From Solirubrobacterales bacterium (GTDB lineage: Bacteria; Actinomycetota; Thermoleophilia; Solirubrobacterales; Solirubrobacteraceae), in the NCBI GenBank assembly GCA_019240655.1, contig JAFAXX010000028.1, forward strand, positions 1-34,031: DNA of 34,031 nt. The letters run 5' to 3'. A model generated the notes under the pieces. The model had not been told where the DNA came from. It was given only the letters and a program-made list of their open reading frames with translations, and searched no databases. Position numbers and translations under genes: made by a program. Positions 31,892 to 34,031 of this stretch are shown one piece after another. Numbering within the stretch: the stretch's first letter is position 1; every line of letters starts with the position of its first letter.

Positions 31892-33024
31892 CCTTCAACG
31901 CGCGAGAGCTTGCCTTCCGCGACGAGTTGCGCGCGTGGTTCGCCGAGCACGACCCGGGCGAGGAGCCTCTGCACGACGAGGACCTCCACTACGCCTGGCG
32001 CCGGGACTTCCAGCGCCGGCTCGCCGAGAGTGGCTGGGCGGCAGTGCACTGGCCGCGCGAGTACGGGGGGCGAGGCGCCACGCTGACCGAGTCGGCGATC
32101 TTCTTCGAGGAGCTCGGCCGCTCCGGCGCGCCGCTCCCGGCCAACGTACTCGGGCTCCTGCTGGCCGGCCCGACGATCATGACGTGGGGGACGCCGGCCC
32201 AGAAGGAGCGGTATCTCGGTCCAATTCTCACCGCCGAGGAGATCTGGTGCCAGGGTTTCTCCGAGCCCGACGCCGGCTCGGACCTGGCGAGCCTCAAGAC
32301 CCGTGCGGTCCGAGAGGACGGCGGCGACTGGGTCCTCACCGGCCAGAAGGTGTGGACCAGCGGCGCCCAGTACTCGAAGTGGTGCATGCTCGTGGCCAGG
32401 ACCGACCCCGAGGCGCCCAGGCACAAGGGGCTGACCTACTTCCTGATGGACATGGAGCAGGACGGCGTCCAGGTCCGGCCGCTCCGGCAGATCACCGGCG
32501 AGCGCGAATTCAACGAGCTGTTCATCGACGGGGCGCGGGTCCCCGACGAAGGGGTGCTCGGCGGCGTCGGCAACGGCTGGAAGGTGGCGCTCACCACGCT
32601 GATGAACGAGCGCGCCGGTCTCGCCTTCTTCCTCCAGGTCCGCCTGCGCCAGACGCTCGACCGCGTGATCGCCGAGGCCGCCGCGGAGGGCCTGCTCGAG
32701 GACCCGCTCGTGGCCGACAGGGTGGGCGAGCTTCACCTCAAGGCGGAGGTGCTGCGGTTGACCGCTTACCGCGGGCTGACCGCGGTCGAGAAGTACGGCC
32801 AGCCGGGGCCGGAGGGCTCGCTGACCAAGTGGATGTGGTCCGACACCAATCAGCAGGTGACCCAGTTCGCGGCGGAACTGTTCGGCCCGCGCGCGCTCGA
32901 GGCCGGTGGCCGGTGGGCGTACGAGGTGCTGCGCGCGCGCGGCAACTCGATCGAAGGCGGCACCACCGAGGTGCTCAAGAACATCGTCGCCGAGCGGGTG
33001 CTCGGCCTGCCCAGGGCGCGCTAG
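31882..33024 (+). CDS. Acyl-CoA dehydrogenase, catalytic-type subunit
   Basis: A 380-residue FAD enzyme introducing the alpha-beta double bond in acyl-CoA. Three domains are seen: N-terminal helices (GWAAVHWPREYGGRGATLTE), middle beta domain (CQGFSEPDAGSDLASLKTRA, VLTGQKVWTSGAQYSKWCML), and C-terminal helices. The last motif, RARGNSIEGGTTEVLKNIVA, holds a Glu at the place of the usual catalytic base. The sequence is of the FadE type used on bulky substrates such as steroid side chains or branched acids. ATG 31882 follows AAGGAGGAG. The second dehydrogenase begins 12 bp downstream. Confidence 0.94.
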   Translation: MDLTFNARELAFRDELRAWFAEHDPGEEPLHDEDLHYAWRRDFQRRLAESGWAAVHWPREYGGRGATLTESAIFFEELGRSGAPLPANVLGLLLAGPTIMTWGTPAQKERYLGPILTAEEIWCQGFSEPDAGSDLASLKTRAVREDGGDWVLTGQKVWTSGAQYSKWCMLVARTDPEAPRHKGLTYFLMDMEQDGVQVRPLRQITGEREFNELFIDGARVPDEGVLGGVGNGWKVALTTLMNERAGLAFFLQVRLRQTLDRVIAEAAAEGLLEDPLVADRVGELHLKAEVLRLTAYRGLTAVEKYGQPGPEGSLTKWMWSDTNQQVTQFAAELFGPRALEAGGRWAYEVLRARGNSIEGGTTEVLKNIVAERVLGLPRAR

Positions 33025-33036
33025 GGAGGACACGAC

Positions 33037-34031
33037 ATGGACTTCGACCTGACCGACGACCAGAAGGAGATCAAGGGCGTCGCGCGCGAGTTGTTGGGGG
33101 CCCGCTCGCCGTTCGCGAAGGTACGCGAAGCGGCCGAGTCAGAGCGCTACGACCAGGCGCTGTGGGACGAGATCGTCTCGCTCGGGTGGCCGGGGATCGC
33201 GGTCGCCGAGGAGCACGGGGGACAGGGGCTGGGGGCGGTCGAGCTCGCGGTGCTCCTCGAGGAGCTCGGCTACGCGTGCGCGGGGACGCCGTTTCTCGGC
33301 ACGGCGGTGGCGGCGGCGGTGATCGACGCCGCCGGGAGCAAGGCGCAGCGCGGGCGGTGGCTGTCCCGGCTGGCGGCCGGCGAGGCGCGGGCCGGCGTTG
33401 GGATGCGCGAGCTGATCGCCGACGGGGCGCACGCCAACGTCGTCGTCGTGGTCGAGCCCGACGGGGCGCAGCTGATCGAGAACCCCGAGACGGAGCCGTT
33501 CCGCGCGATCGACGCCACGCGTCGCTTCGCCCGCCTCCGCGACGCGGACGAGGGCGAGCCGCTCCAGGGCGGGGCGAGCGAGCGGGTGCACGCGGCAGTG
33601 GCGGCCGAGGTGGTCGGCGTCAGCCAGCGAGCGCTCGAGATGACGCTTGCATACGTCAAGGAGCGCAAGCAGTTCGGCGTGCCGGTCGGCTCCTTCCAGG
33701 CCGTCTCGCATCGCTGCGCGCAGATGCTCATGCACACCGAGACGGCTCGGTCGGCCACCCTGTACGCTGCCTGGGCGGCGGACGCCGACCCGGCCCGGCT
33801 GGCCGAAGCGGCGGCGATGGCCGGCGCTGCGGCCGCGGACGGCGGCCGCGAGGTCACCGCGAGCGCGATCCAGATGCACGGCGGCATCGGCTTCACCTGG
33901 GAGGCCGACGTGCACTGGCTGTACAAGCGCGCGCAGGTCGACGCGCTGCTGCTGGGTGGCGCCAAGGAGCACCGCGCGCGGCTGGCGAAACTGCTCGCGG
34001 CGCGGGCGCAAGAGGTCGCGCTGACCGGCTG
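33037..34031 (+). CDS. Acyl-CoA dehydrogenase, shortened second subunit
   Basis: 331 codons are visible from ATG 33037; the window ends on TG, so a TGA stop probably follows at once. The N-terminal domain (WPGIAVAEEHGGQGLGAVEL) and C-terminal helices (YVKERKQFGVPVGSFQAVSH, QMHGGIGFTWEADVHWLYKR) are normal. The middle domain is reduced: the usual TEP/GSD and GxKxWIT motifs are missing. The end lacks a Glu in the catalytic-loop position. In mycobacterial alpha2beta2 FadE pairs one subunit has lost such residues, so this is likely the partner of the upstream enzyme. A ribosome site (GGGAGG) precedes it. Confidence 0.9.
   Translation, partial: MDFDLTDDQKEIKGVARELLGARSPFAKVREAAESERYDQALWDEIVSLGWPGIAVAEEHGGQGLGAVELAVLLEELGYACAGTPFLGTAVAAAVIDAAGSKAQRGRWLSRLAAGEARAGVGMRELIADGAHANVVVVVEPDGAQLIENPETEPFRAIDATRRFARLRDADEGEPLQGGASERVHAAVAAEVVGVSQRALEMTLAYVKERKQFGVPVGSFQAVSHRCAQMLMHTETARSATLYAAWAADADPARLAEAAAMAGAAAADGGREVTASAIQMHGGIGFTWEADVHWLYKRAQVDALLLGGAKEHRARLAKLLAARAQEVALTG

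Noticed and set aside
1..34031. tRNA, rRNA, insertion sequence, phage or plasmid features
   Set aside because: No cloverleaf-like intergenic sequence, transposase, integrase or replication gene was found; intergenic gaps are mostly under 270 bp.

Overview
The window is a high-GC (roughly 70%) chromosomal stretch with tightly packed genes. It looks like an actinobacterium, most plausibly of the Thermoleophilia/Solirubrobacterales type. Pointers are a putative F420-dependent reductase, RsbW/RsbV-type regulators, GTG starts, and several promoters whose -10 lies 7-12 nt from the start codon, as expected for leaderless mRNAs. The lineage is inferred from gene content only. I see no rRNA, tRNA, insertion sequence, phage gene or CRISPR array.

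Layout. 1-5.3 kb: tail of a GH3-like gene, an acyl-CoA thioesterase, a FUSC-type membrane protein, then a divergent pair. That pair is a frameshifted conserved ORF followed by an acylphosphatase-like/LigD phosphoesterase fusion; after it comes a DUF2231-Rieske protein. 5.4-9.5 kb: phosphoglucose isomerase with an F420-type reductase, an Asp-nucleophile alpha/beta hydrolase, and an aldo/keto reductase. 9.6-10.8 kb: an anti-sigma kinase-like protein converging on a STAS anti-anti-sigma factor. 11-13 kb: a Ser/Arg-rich helical protein, a frameshifted KAS III (FabH-like) gene and a zinc-ribbon protein. 13.2-16.7 kb: cytochrome c maturation genes (ccmE of the Cys type, ccmF, a CcmI-like protein), then secG. 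16.7-21.3 kb: an EamA transporter, a secreted PQQ-like beta-propeller, a VOC protein and L-2-hydroxyglutarate oxidase. 21.4-26.2 kb: a structured intergenic region, a small charged protein, a Crp/Fnr regulator, a CheB/CheR-PAS pair and a DUF2294 (MpsC) protein.

26.2-30.3 kb holds the most coherent accessory unit. It is an FAD monooxygenase, an MBL-fold hydrolase and a DHA2 efflux pump in one overlapping operon, divergent from a marR gene. Both -10 elements sit in the arms of one 32-bp near-palindrome, so a single MarR site should control both directions. 30.3-31.25 kb is repeat-rich and non-coding. 31.3-34.03 kb is a TetR regulator with paired direct repeats in its promoter, followed by two overlapping or closely spaced acyl-CoA dehydrogenase genes that look like the catalytic and non-catalytic subunits of a heteromer.

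The strongest leads are the MarR-controlled monooxygenase/hydrolase/efflux module, the acylphosphatase-LigD phosphoesterase fusion, the Cys-type CcmE in an actinobacterial-looking genome, the two frameshifted genes (one explained by a 4-bp tandem duplication), and the unclassified 62-bp stem upstream of lhgO.
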